The notes under the pieces were generated by a model. That model was given only the letters and a program-made list of their open reading frames with translations, was not told where the DNA came from and made no database searches. A stretch of DNA of 6,721 nt from Actinomycetota bacterium (GTDB lineage: Bacteria > Actinomycetota > Thermoleophilia > RBG-16-64-13): contig PMIZ01000271.1 of the NCBI GenBank assembly GCA_003157225.1, positions 1-6,721 on the forward strand, written 5' to 3'. Shown piece after piece: positions 1-6,102 of this stretch. Made by a program: the position numbers and the translations under genes. Within the stretch, counting starts at the first letter, position 1. Each line of letters starts with the position of its first letter.

Positions 1-42
1 CGACAGTGCACGGGGATCGTGAAAAGCGAGCTCCAACCCCTA
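1..42 (-). pseudogene. In-frame continuation of the AOR gene past the TAG
   Basis: Directly after the TAG, the same frame reads G-L-E-L-A-F-H-D-P-R-A-L-S to the window edge. The AOR family has a conserved stretch of the type V-K-G-L-E-x-x-x-x-D-P-R here, so the stop sits where Lys belongs. An AAG codon would become TAG by one change (position 42, T to A on the + strand). No frameshift is involved. The second half of the enzyme, including the fourth cluster cysteine and the second pterin-binding motif, should lie outside the window. I cannot tell a true nonsense mutation from a sequencing error or programmed readthrough. Confidence 0.8.
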
Positions 43-1311
43 GACCTCGAGGGCGAATGCGCTGCAATCGCAGCCAAGCGTCTGCGCAACGTGCCGGACC
101 CCGTTCGCGAGGAGATCGCCGATCCCCTCCCGCCGCCCGATCTTGTCCACGAGGGTGATGATCGTCTCGACGTTGCCCCATGAGAGGTCGAGGCCATCCG
201 CATCTCCCGGGGTGAGCAGTCCACGTTCGTACGCCTCCAGGGCGAAGGCGATGACCGAGCCTGTGGACATGGTGTCCAGCCCGTACCGGTTGCATAACTC
301 GTTCGCCTTGGCCACCCCCTTCAGGTCGTCCACCAGGCACATCGAGCCGAACCCGGCGAGCGTCTCGTACTCCGGGCCGCCCCCCTTGACACCGGCGTAC
401 GGGCCGTCCTTGACCTCGATCTCCCGGCCGGAGCCGATTACGCACGTCTTGCAGAAGTAGCGGCCGGTCAAGATGCTCTGGGCCATCGCCTGCCCCGACA
501 GTTTCTCGACTCCCGCCTGCCAGGTGCCCCGCCGCCAGTTTTGGATGGGCATGTCCCCAATTGCCGCCGCTCCGAGCACGCCTCCGGGCGTGCCGTAATC
601 CCTCATGGCGGTCGTGCGCTCCTTGATGCGTACCGTCATCTGCTTGACGAGCGGGCGCAGCTTGTCCGGCGCCGCGACCGGGACGTGCCCTGAGCCACGC
701 ACGGCGACGGCCTTCAACATCTTCGAGCCCATCACCGCGCCCAGGCCGCACCGGCCGGCCGCGCGCGCATGCCGACCGTCGTTCATGACGCCAGCGATCG
801 GCGTCAGCCGCTCTCCGGCCTGACCGATGCAGGCTACGGCTGTGCGCTCCCCGTGCCGGGCCTGGAGGCGCTCCTGTGTCTCAAAGGTGTCTTTGCCCCA
901 CACCTCCTTCGCATCCTCCAGGGTTGCTCTCCCGTCAGCGACCATGAGGTAGAGGGGATGATCCGCCTGCCCCTCGAAGACGATGCCATCCACACCCGCA
1001 CGCTTCAATTCGTGCCCCAGCGTGCCTCCGCAGTCGGCCTCGCCCCAGATCCCCAGGGGAGACTTCGCTACGACTGCGTGTCGCCCGGAGGTCGGGATGG
1101 GGGCGCCGGTTAACGGACCGGTCAGGAACATTAGCCGGTTCTCCGGGCCTAGCGGGTCGCAGTTGCGCCCGGTACGATCGAACAGCAGGCGTGCGCCTAG
1201 GCCACTTCCGCCCACGTAAGCGCGCAAGGTCTCTTCGGGCAGCGCCTCTTCGTCGATTCGCCCCGCGCTGAGATCCACCCGGAGCAGTTTCCCCATGTAC
1301 CCACTGGGCAT
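40..1311 (-). CDS. Aldehyde:ferredoxin oxidoreductase (AOR) family protein, interrupted by an in-frame amber codon
   Basis: AOR-family enzymes oxidise aldehydes to carboxylic acids in the cytoplasm, using a tungsten or molybdenum bis-pterin and one [4Fe-4S] cluster, and pass electrons to ferredoxin. Visible here are the N-terminal beta-domain (YMGKLLRVDL, residues 5-14; GGSGLGARLL, 34-43), the pterin-contact region (TSGR 74-77, CGGTLGHELKRAG 94-106), GLGAVMGSKMLKAV (189-202), the cluster motif C287-x2-C290-x3-S294, EYET (314-317) and GLDTMSTG (344-351). The third cluster position is Ser (codon TCC) where the family has Cys (TGC). The start at 1311 is fixed by AGGAGG (1320-1325) with an 8-nt spacer. 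TAG at codon 424 (40-42) ends the frame at 423 residues, against about 600 for the family. Sequence beyond the stop is still good AOR, so this is an interrupted gene. It lies 147 bp downstream of the ThDP enzyme on the same strand. The family is certain; the substrate is unknown. Confidence 0.92.
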   Translation of the reverse strand: MPSGYMGKLLRVDLSAGRIDEEALPEETLRAYVGGSGLGARLLFDRTGRNCDPLGPENRLMFLTGPLTGAPIPTSGRHAVVAKSPLGIWGEADCGGTLGHELKRAGVDGIVFEGQADHPLYLMVADGRATLEDAKEVWGKDTFETQERLQARHGERTAVACIGQAGERLTPIAGVMNDGRHARAAGRCGLGAVMGSKMLKAVAVRGSGHVPVAAPDKLRPLVKQMTVRIKERTTAMRDYGTPGGVLGAAAIGDMPIQNWRRGTWQAGVEKLSGQAMAQSILTGRYFCKTCVIGSGREIEVKDGPYAGVKGGGPEYETLAGFGSMCLVDDLKGVAKANELCNRYGLDTMSTGSVIAFALEAYERGLLTPGDADGLDLSWGNVETIITLVDKIGRREGIGDLLANGVRHVAQTLGCDCSAFALEV

Positions 1312-1319
1312 CCCGCGTC

Positions 1320-1325
1320 CCTCCT
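1320..1325 (-). promoter_or_regulatory. Ribosome binding site of the AOR gene
   Basis: AGGAGG on the minus strand lies 8 nt before the ATG at 1311. It favours this start over the in-frame ATG five codons later (1296). The strong initiation signal argues that the gene was functional recently. Confidence 0.75.
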
Positions 1326-1348
1326 GTCATGTCCCGGATAGTGGCATT

Positions 1349-1362
1349 CCCGCACGTGCGGG
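1349..1362. promoter_or_regulatory. Perfect 14-bp palindrome upstream of the AOR gene
   Basis: CCCGCACGTGCGGG is a gapless perfect palindrome with 7-bp half-sites. It ends about 24 bp before the AOR ribosome binding site, in the 147-bp gap after the ThDP gene. The symmetry suits a dimeric regulator's operator. Without a loop it would make only a poor RNA hairpin, and no T-run follows, so it does not look like a terminator. The binding protein is unknown, and chance in G+C-rich DNA is possible. Confidence 0.3.
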
Positions 1363-1458
1363 TTCAGCTTTCCCGATGTCCTACGTGGTTACCCGACCGA
1401 GAGCCAGGGTCCGGTGCTCGGCGGTCTCGGCACCTTGGCGTCTCAAGGTCAGCCGACC

Positions 1459-3246
1459 CTAGCCCACCACGTGTCGCTTGCCGATAACCGGCTGCCCGTA
1501 CGGCAGCGGGGGCAGTTCCCAAACCCCCACGCCTGGCGGCTTGGTGTCCCGGTCGACCCGTACGTCCAGCACGAACGGTTTCTGCGCCCGGATCGCGGTC
1601 TCGATCGCCCCCTCCACGTCGGCGGGCCGCTCCACGCGCATGGCCTCGACGCCGCAGGCACGCGCCAGGGCCACGAAGTCGGGGTTGTACAGCTCGCCCG
1701 TGGACTGCCGCACGAAGCTCGTCGCGATCTCCCGCTTCTCTAGCATCCCGGTCTGAATGTCTCGGATGGCGCCGTACGCAAAGTTGTTCCACACAAGCCA
1801 GACGGCAGGGATGTCGTACTCGACTGCGGTGCAGAGGACGTCGGGCCGCATCATAAAGCCGCCGTCGCCGCAGACCGCCACGCAGGGGCGGTCGGGGGCG
1901 GCGAGCTTCGCCCCCAAGACGCCGCAGACGCCGAACCCCATGGCTGCGAAGCCCCAGGTATTCAAAACTGTCTGCGGCTTCCTGGCCTTCCAGAACTGTA
2001 CGATCCAGTTGTGATGGATCCCCGAGTCGGGCACCACGATCCCATCGTCCGGCATGACGCGCCGCAGCGCTTGGACGACCCGCTGGGGATGGATCGGCTC
2101 GTGGTCGTTGGACCAGCCCGGGCGGATGAACTTCTCCCACTCCGCGCGCCATTTCGCCGTATCGGCCAACCAGGCCCCGCGCTCTTCCGCCGCTCCACGC
2201 ACGCCCTGCGCATCCAGGAACGCCAGCGCCTGACGAAGGAAGCTCCGCGCATCGGCCACGATCCCGATATGGACCGGGTAGTTCCGCGCGATCTCCTGGA
2301 CGTCGATGTCCACGTGGATGAGCTTGGTCGGCGGGATGTTGTACGAGTAGCCGGGGATCCACGAACTGCTGGAGCGATCGTCGAAGCGGACGCCCAGTGC
2401 CAGCAGCACATCGCAGGTGCGGGCGGCCTCGTTCGCCGCGTAGGTCCCGTTCCGCCCGATGAAGCCCAGCGCGAGGGGGTCCGTCATGTCCAGCGTCCCG
2501 AAGGCATTGGGACTGAAGATCACGGGGAGCTGCAATCGGTGAACAAATGCGAGGAGCTCGGCACTGGCCTCCGACAGGGTCACGCCATTGCCGACCAGGA
2601 CCAGCGGTCGCTTAGCCGTGCAGAGCAGCGTCAAGGCGCGGGCGAGGACCTCCCGGTCGGCCTCCGACCTCGAGCTGATTCCCGATCGCCACTCCTCGGG
2701 GTCCGGCACCTCGACATCGTCCTGCTCTTTGAAGACGTTGAACGGGACGTCGAGGTTGACTGGCCCGGGCCGGCCCCCGAGCATCGTGCTGAACGCCTGC
2801 CGGAGGGCCAAGGGAAGCATGTCCACGCGCGTCGGCTGGAAGCTCCGCTTCACGTACGAACGGATCACCGAAGGAAAGTCCGCCTGGAAGTGCCGGTAGG
2901 TCTCCTGGAACGGGGCCCGGTTGAATTGGGAGGTGGGCACGTTGGCGGTGATGGCCAGGAACGCCGACGAGTCCATGTAGGCACAGGCGAGTGCCATCGG
3001 AATGTTGCACGAGCCGGGACCGCAGGAGGTCAGGGTGACCACGGGCCGGTGCGCCACGCGGAAGTAGGCGTCGGCCATGTGCCCGGCGGTCTGCTCGTGG
3101 CGCGTGGAGATCGTCTGGATGTCCTTCCGGCCATGCAGGGCGTCCAAGAAGCCCACGTTGCCGTGGCCGCACACCCCCATCACATAGGGAACCTTCTCTC
3201 GAACCAGATACTCGACGATGATCTCGCCGCCGGTCATGGATTTCAT
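1459..3246 (-). CDS. Thiamine diphosphate-dependent enzyme, acetolactate synthase-like superfamily (substrate unknown)
   Basis: This complete 595-residue protein has the three-domain layout of ThDP carboligases and decarboxylases. The N-terminal pyrimidine-binding domain has GHGNVGFLDAL (27-37) and the cofactor-activating glutamate E51 in RHEQTAGHMADAY. The central domain carries GVRFDDR (285-291) and KLIHVDID (308-315), as in acetolactate synthase. The C-terminal domain has the ThDP-Mg motif GDGGFMMR (460-467) through the NN pair (487-488). I do not see the M-V-x-Q-W-Q signature of true acetolactate synthases after the NN pair; the sequence there is FAYGAIRDIQTG. It is therefore probably another 2-oxo-acid decarboxylase, carboligase or hydrolase, and GHGNV recalls the IolD-like branch. 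Glyoxylate carboligase is unlikely because E51 is kept. The start is ambiguous: ATG 3246 has GGGAG 5 nt upstream, while ATG 3237 has AGGAG 9 nt upstream. It lies 89 bp after iclR on the same strand, so co-transcription is plausible. Confidence 0.93.
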   Translation of the reverse strand: MKSMTGGEIIVEYLVREKVPYVMGVCGHGNVGFLDALHGRKDIQTISTRHEQTAGHMADAYFRVAHRPVVTLTSCGPGSCNIPMALACAYMDSSAFLAITANVPTSQFNRAPFQETYRHFQADFPSVIRSYVKRSFQPTRVDMLPLALRQAFSTMLGGRPGPVNLDVPFNVFKEQDDVEVPDPEEWRSGISSRSEADREVLARALTLLCTAKRPLVLVGNGVTLSEASAELLAFVHRLQLPVIFSPNAFGTLDMTDPLALGFIGRNGTYAANEAARTCDVLLALGVRFDDRSSSSWIPGYSYNIPPTKLIHVDIDVQEIARNYPVHIGIVADARSFLRQALAFLDAQGVRGAAEERGAWLADTAKWRAEWEKFIRPGWSNDHEPIHPQRVVQALRRVMPDDGIVVPDSGIHHNWIVQFWKARKPQTVLNTWGFAAMGFGVCGVLGAKLAAPDRPCVAVCGDGGFMMRPDVLCTAVEYDIPAVWLVWNNFAYGAIRDIQTGMLEKREIATSFVRQSTGELYNPDFVALARACGVEAMRVERPADVEGAIETAIRAQKPFVLDVRVDRDTKPPGVGVWELPPLPYGQPVIGKRHVVG

Positions 3247-3335
3247 CTCCTCTCCCTTGGTCTACAGTGGGTCGCCTGCGGTAGGCTCATAGCTAAGAAC
3301 CAGGAGTCGACCCCTTTTTCTTGGGTGCTCATTCG

Positions 3336-4169
3336 TCACACTTTCTCCAAGTTCTCGCTTTTGTCCTTCCCGAGATATCCGAGTTGCCGAGACAATCGTT
3401 CGCCCGTGGTCTTCACAGACTCCGTCAACTGCGTCACGCGATCCAGGCTCACTCGCCACAGCGGGCCGGAGATCCCAACCGCCGCGACGACGGCGCCCGT
3501 GAAGTTGCGCACGGGCGCGGCCAGGCACCGGATTCCTTGAAAGTGCTCCTCGTCGTCGAACCCGTATCCCTGGTCGCGCACCCGTTTCAACTCCTGCTCG
3601 AGCAGGGCGGCCGCGGTGATGGTTTTCGGCGTGAACGAACACAGCTCGTGTTTGCCCAAGAACGCCTTGAGGTCGGACTCCGTGAGGTAAGCCAGGAGCG
3701 TCTTGCCGATCGCCGTACAGTGTGCGGGACGCGGGTAACCGACGCGCTCCGAGACCCGGACGTTGCTACCGCCCTCGACCTTGTGAACGACGATGACCTC
3801 ACCGTGATCGAAGATCCCCAGATGTGACGTCTCGGCGGTTAGCTCCGTCAGTTCGGTCAGGAACTGCTCGGAGGTCTTGATCAACTGTGCCTCCGACCAT
3901 GCTGAGGCGACAAGCTGAAAGACCTTCGAACCCACGTAATACTTGCGAGTCACCTCGTCTTGGACCAAGTATCCAAGGGAAGAGAGAGTTCGAAGGAGGT
4001 GAAAGGTAGTGCTCGCGTGGAGGCCGATGCGTCGGCTGACTTCGGCCATGCTGATGCCGGCGCCATCCCGCGCGACCAACTCCAGGATATTCAGGCCTCG
4101 CTCCAGCGACTGGATCACAGTGGTCTTCGTCCTGGCGGTTTCCCCTCTTCCGACTTCGATGTCTTCCAT
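3336..4169 (-). CDS. IclR-family transcriptional regulator
   Basis: This 277-residue protein (family about 250-280) has both IclR domains. The N-terminal winged helix-turn-helix spans about residues 19-80, with SLERGLNILELV, the helix pair around MAEVSRRIGLHASTTFHLLRTL and a wing at TRKYYVG. The effector-binding domain spans about 95-265, with AHCTAIGKTLLAYL (149-162), GYGFDDEEHFQGIRCLAAPV (201-220) and VVAAVGISGP (227-236). IclR proteins bind as dimers or tetramers near their own and neighbouring promoters and sense small organic acids or aromatics. I chose ATG 4169, preceded by AAGGGG with a 4-nt spacer. ATG 4202 (288 residues, AAGG 8 nt upstream) and GTG 4172 are possible, and the frame is open to 4253, but that extension lies in A+T-rich regulatory-looking DNA. 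It is probably the regulator of the ThDP-AOR genes and of itself (inference from position). Confidence 0.93.
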   Translation of the reverse strand: MEDIEVGRGETARTKTTVIQSLERGLNILELVARDGAGISMAEVSRRIGLHASTTFHLLRTLSSLGYLVQDEVTRKYYVGSKVFQLVASAWSEAQLIKTSEQFLTELTELTAETSHLGIFDHGEVIVVHKVEGGSNVRVSERVGYPRPAHCTAIGKTLLAYLTESDLKAFLGKHELCSFTPKTITAAALLEQELKRVRDQGYGFDDEEHFQGIRCLAAPVRNFTGAVVAAVGISGPLWRVSLDRVTQLTESVKTTGERLSRQLGYLGKDKSENLEKV

Positions 4170-4179
4170 CACACCCCTT

Positions 4180-4196
4180 AATACGCTAATAGTATT
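4180..4196. promoter_or_regulatory. Inverted repeat AATAC-N7-GTATT next to the iclR start
   Basis: The two 5-bp arms at 4180-4184 and 4192-4196 flank a 7-bp spacer and overlap the candidate -10 region, only 10 bp from the chosen iclR start. That is where an IclR autorepression operator would be expected. The short arms in A+T-rich DNA make chance quite possible. Confidence 0.3.
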
Positions 4197-4265
4197 TAAC
4201 ATAGTGAAAACCTTATACCATTGTTCTTCTCTGTATTTTAATATATACATCATATGCAGAAATCA

Positions 4266-4287
4266 ATACCAATTTTTTGTTTGGTAT
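4266..4287. promoter_or_regulatory. Inverted repeat ATACCAA-N8-TTGGTAT, candidate operator
   Basis: Perfect 7-bp arms at 4266-4272 and 4281-4287 enclose a T-rich 8-bp spacer, about 100 bp upstream of iclR. A further ATACCA lies at 4215-4220, giving three copies of the half-site within about 70 bp. This is the best operator candidate in the window, possibly for the IclR protein itself. Binding is not shown by the sequence. Confidence 0.4.
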
Positions 4288-4362
4288 CTTGCCGATTATT
4301 ATGGCATGTACATTCAGTACAAGCTGTATTAACTTTATTTACATGTAGTTAAGATATTTTGA

Positions 4363-4374
4363 CTATTTAAATAG
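4363..4374. repeat. 12-bp perfect palindrome CTATTTAAATAG
   Basis: This gapless palindrome lies near the distal end of the A+T-rich segment, about 195 bp upstream of iclR. It could be a protein-binding site, but an all-A/T core makes chance symmetry likely. Confidence 0.25.
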
Positions 4375-4410
4375 ACAATTTCATAATATGCATTGCGACT
4401 TTTTTTTCAA

Positions 4411-4669
4411 AATTCGTGGTTCTCTTTGCGCTTGCCTCCAGCCCGTTGCCGCTTGCGTGGGCAGAGCGAAGTCGAGAGGCCAAGCTTCCGGGCGGCTCCG
4501 ACCAGTCCTTGGCTTCACGCCGCTGCGCTCGGGCATACAACTGCCTTACCGCAACTGCGGGCAGCAGTAATACGGTCGGCGATCGTTACGCGCTTTCAGT
4601 TAGACGGGACCGTAGATGGATGATTGGAGGGATAGTCGAACTGGAACAGACCGTCACTCAGAGCGGGGG
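4411..4669. other. Non-coding stretch between the A+T-rich region and the moaD-like gene
   Basis: This is G+C-rich DNA with no frame I recognise on either strand. It holds a short inverted repeat, CCGCA-AC-TGCGG (4549-4560). Near 4458-4480 there is a GAGCGAAGTCGAGA-like string of a kind often seen in dispersed intergenic repeats. The end next to the moaD-like gene has GGGG-CTTGA-CCCC overlapping its stop codon, but no T-run follows, so I do not call a terminator. Small + strand frames here match nothing I know. It may be a gene remnant or repeat debris. Confidence 0.4.
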
Positions 4670-4945
4670 TCAAGCCCCTCCTACCAGAGGCGTGACGACA
4701 TCGATCTTGGCGCCGTCGGGGATGGGGGATCCCAGAGACAGAAGCCGGCCGTCCAGGATGAATGCGGCCACACCGTCCAGCCGCTCTTCTTGCAGCACGA
4801 GCTTCCCCCGGAACCCGGGGTACTCCTCGGTCAAGCGGTGTAGGATCTCGCGCAGCGTTGTTTCCTCGTCCCACGAGACGACCAGAACGGACTGGCCTAT
4901 CCACTCTCTAAAAGGGCTGGTGAACCAAAAGGTGGCTTGAGGCAT
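4670..4945 (-). CDS. MoaD/ThiS-like ubiquitin-fold sulfur carrier protein
   Basis: This 91-residue protein has the beta-grasp pattern of MoaD/ThiS: an N-terminal strand (ATFWFTSPFREWIG), a central helix TTLREILHRLTEEYPGF (29-45), a strand around VAAFILDGRLL (59-69), then the turn SPIPDGAKIDVV (72-84) and TPLVGG. MoaD proteins are activated at a C-terminal Gly-Gly as thiocarboxylate and donate sulfur to the dithiolene of molybdopterin or tungstopterin. Here Gly-Gly (89-90) is followed by one extra Ala, so the usual free terminus is missing unless it is trimmed. The start is set by GGAGG (4954-4958) with an 8-nt spacer; an upstream ATG at 4990 is less likely. It is a natural partner for the pterin enzyme (AOR) encoded downstream, though 500 bp and an apparent iclR promoter region separate it from iclR. 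MoaD versus ThiS cannot be decided, but the AOR context favours a MoaD-like role. Confidence 0.85.
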   Translation of the reverse strand: MPQATFWFTSPFREWIGQSVLVVSWDEETTLREILHRLTEEYPGFRGKLVLQEERLDGVAAFILDGRLLSLGSPIPDGAKIDVVTPLVGGA

Positions 4946-4953
4946 TCCGCGGA

Positions 4954-4958
4954 CCTCC
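4954..4958 (-). promoter_or_regulatory. Ribosome binding site of the moaD-like gene
   Basis: GGAGG on the minus strand lies 8 nt before the ATG at 4945. It selects that start although the frame is open far upstream through the transposase region. Confidence 0.75.
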
Positions 4959-5064
4959 GAAAGGCACTGCTGGAGATCCTTATAACACATCCTCGCCTCA
5001 TTGCCAATGGTTGTACTCCGCAGTTGTGGTTGTCCTGCTACGAAAAGAGTGCCCCGGATGACCG

Positions 5065-6102
5065 CTAGGCCACCAAGGGAAGTGGTTCCACGGAGACTCG
5101 CAGCCCGAGGGCTTCCAAGCGACCGATGAGCCGGCGCTGGAGTTGGCGGGTATCCCGCCGGTCGAAGTAGTCCGGACCGAGATCCTGGAACGTGGTGCCG
5201 CCCTTCAAGAGATGGTACGCGATGACGAGCAAGTTGTGGGCCACGGCCACGGCGGCCCGCTTCTTCCCCCGGCGGCGGGCGATCCGGTGGTACTGAGCCG
5301 CGAGGTAGCTCTTGGTGTGGCTGGCCGCCCAGGCCGTCTCGGTGAGGGCGGTGCGGAGCCACTTGCTGCCTTTGCGGGTCTTGCCGGACTTGCGCTTTCC
5401 TGCGCTCTCGTGGTTCCCCGGGCACAGCCCGGCCCAGGCAGCACAGTGGCGGTCGGACGGGAACTGGGCCATGTCGACCCCGAGCTCGGCCACGAGGGTT
5501 TCCGCCGTCCGCTGCTCGATGCCGGTGATGGTCCGGAGGCGATCGGCCTCCGCCTGGGAGGGGGCCATCAGGGTGCGGATCACGGCGTCCAGGTCGGCGA
5601 TCGCCCGGCCGAGGTACTCCGCGTGCGCCAACTGGCGCTCCAAGAGGGTCCGCTGCACCGGGGTGCTCCGGCTTGTGAGCGCAGCCACGAGTTGCTCCTG
5701 CGTCGGTCGCAGGCGGCCTTTGGCCAACCGGGCCAGGACGGTGGCATCCGTCTCGCCCCGGACCACGGCGGCCAGCATGGCCCGGCCCGAGACCCCGAGG
5801 ATGTCGGTGGCCACCGACGCGAGCGTGAGGTTGGCCCCCTCCAGGAGCTTCTGGATGCGGTTCGCCTCGTCGCTCCGGGCCCGGATCACCTGCTTCCGGT
5901 AGCGGGTGGCCTCGCGGAGCTCCCGAATCGGGGCCGGGTGGATAAGGCTCGGCCGGAGGAGCCCGTGCTGGAGGATCTGCGCCAGCCACACTGTCCGGGT
6001 CTCCTTCGTCACGCGCCCGCGCCGGCCCACCTGGCGCAGGCACGCGGTGATCGTGGCCTTGTGCACGTCCAGCCCACAGCAGATCGGGTACAACACGTCC
6101 AT
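5065..6102 (-). CDS. IS110-family transposase with an internal deletion in the catalytic domain
   Basis: This 345-residue protein keeps the IS110 family ends. The N-terminus is MDVLYPICCGLDVHKATI, with the first DEDD aspartate D12. WLAQILQHGLLRPS (39-52), PIRELREATRYRKQ and the coiled-coil region with GVSGRAML (103-110) follow. The C-terminal Tnp domain has LRTITGIEQRTAETLVAELG (189-208) and AAWAGLCPGNHESAGKRKSGK (221-241), which contains the likely serine nucleophile. Family members have about 60-65 more residues between the TRT and WLAQ segments, including the M-E-S-T-G glutamate and the T-D-x-x-D aspartates. Here T37 is followed by V38-W39, so those residues are missing while the frame is kept. 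The start at 6102 is fixed by AGGAGG (6109-6114) with a 6-nt spacer; a longer open frame to 6330 lacks family sequence. It is probably inactive as a recombinase (inference). The extent of the deletion is judged from memory of the family. Confidence 0.9.
   Translation of the reverse strand: MDVLYPICCGLDVHKATITACLRQVGRRGRVTKETRTVWLAQILQHGLLRPSLIHPAPIRELREATRYRKQVIRARSDEANRIQKLLEGANLTLASVATDILGVSGRAMLAAVVRGETDATVLARLAKGRLRPTQEQLVAALTSRSTPVQRTLLERQLAHAEYLGRAIADLDAVIRTLMAPSQAEADRLRTITGIEQRTAETLVAELGVDMAQFPSDRHCAAWAGLCPGNHESAGKRKSGKTRKGSKWLRTALTETAWAASHTKSYLAAQYHRIARRRGKKRAAVAVAHNLLVIAYHLLKGGTTFQDLGPDYFDRRDTRQLQRRLIGRLEALGLRVSVEPLPLVA

Larger units (their letters stand above)
4170..4410 (-). promoter_or_regulatory. 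A+T-rich regulatory region upstream of iclR
   Basis: The base composition drops sharply to strongly A+T-rich between about 4180 and 4410, while both flanks are G+C-rich. No coding frame is convincing. On the minus strand TACTAT (within AAATACTATTAG, about 4188-4199) could be a -10 element for iclR, but no good -35 stands at the usual distance. The region also holds three inverted repeats, listed separately, and a T8 run at 4400-4407. It most likely contains the iclR promoter and operators. An acquired segment is the alternative. Confidence 0.5.

Noticed and set aside
1432..1449. ACCTTG-N6-CAAGGT stem after the ThDP gene as a terminator
   Set aside because: The 6-bp stem is not followed by a T-run on the minus strand; support is too weak.
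1364..2362. Minus-strand 332-codon frame inside the ThDP gene
   Set aside because: It overlaps conserved domains of the enzyme in another frame and has arginine-rich shadow composition.
2011..3540. Long + strand open frame (509 codons) opposite the ThDP enzyme gene
   Set aside because: It is antisense to a well-supported enzyme, low in recognisable motifs and rich in Arg/Gly/His, as expected from the mirror frame of a G+C-rich gene.
4399..4408. T8 run on the + strand as a terminator
   Set aside because: No G+C-rich hairpin precedes it and no + strand gene ends here.
4556..4592. String resembling the small-subunit rRNA 515 region (GCAGCAGTAATACGG)
   Set aside because: The match is limited to about 15 bases; flanking bases do not follow rRNA, so it is probably chance.
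4660..4682. GGGG-CTTGA-CCCC hairpin at the end of the moaD-like gene as a terminator
   Set aside because: The stem is only 4 bp, overlaps the stop codon and has no T-run after it.
4946..6043. Upstream extension of the moaD-like frame through the transposase gene (457 codons in total)
   Set aside because: The extension is a Pro/Gly/Arg-rich shadow of the transposase. The GGAGG at 4954-4958 and the MoaD fold place the start at 4945.
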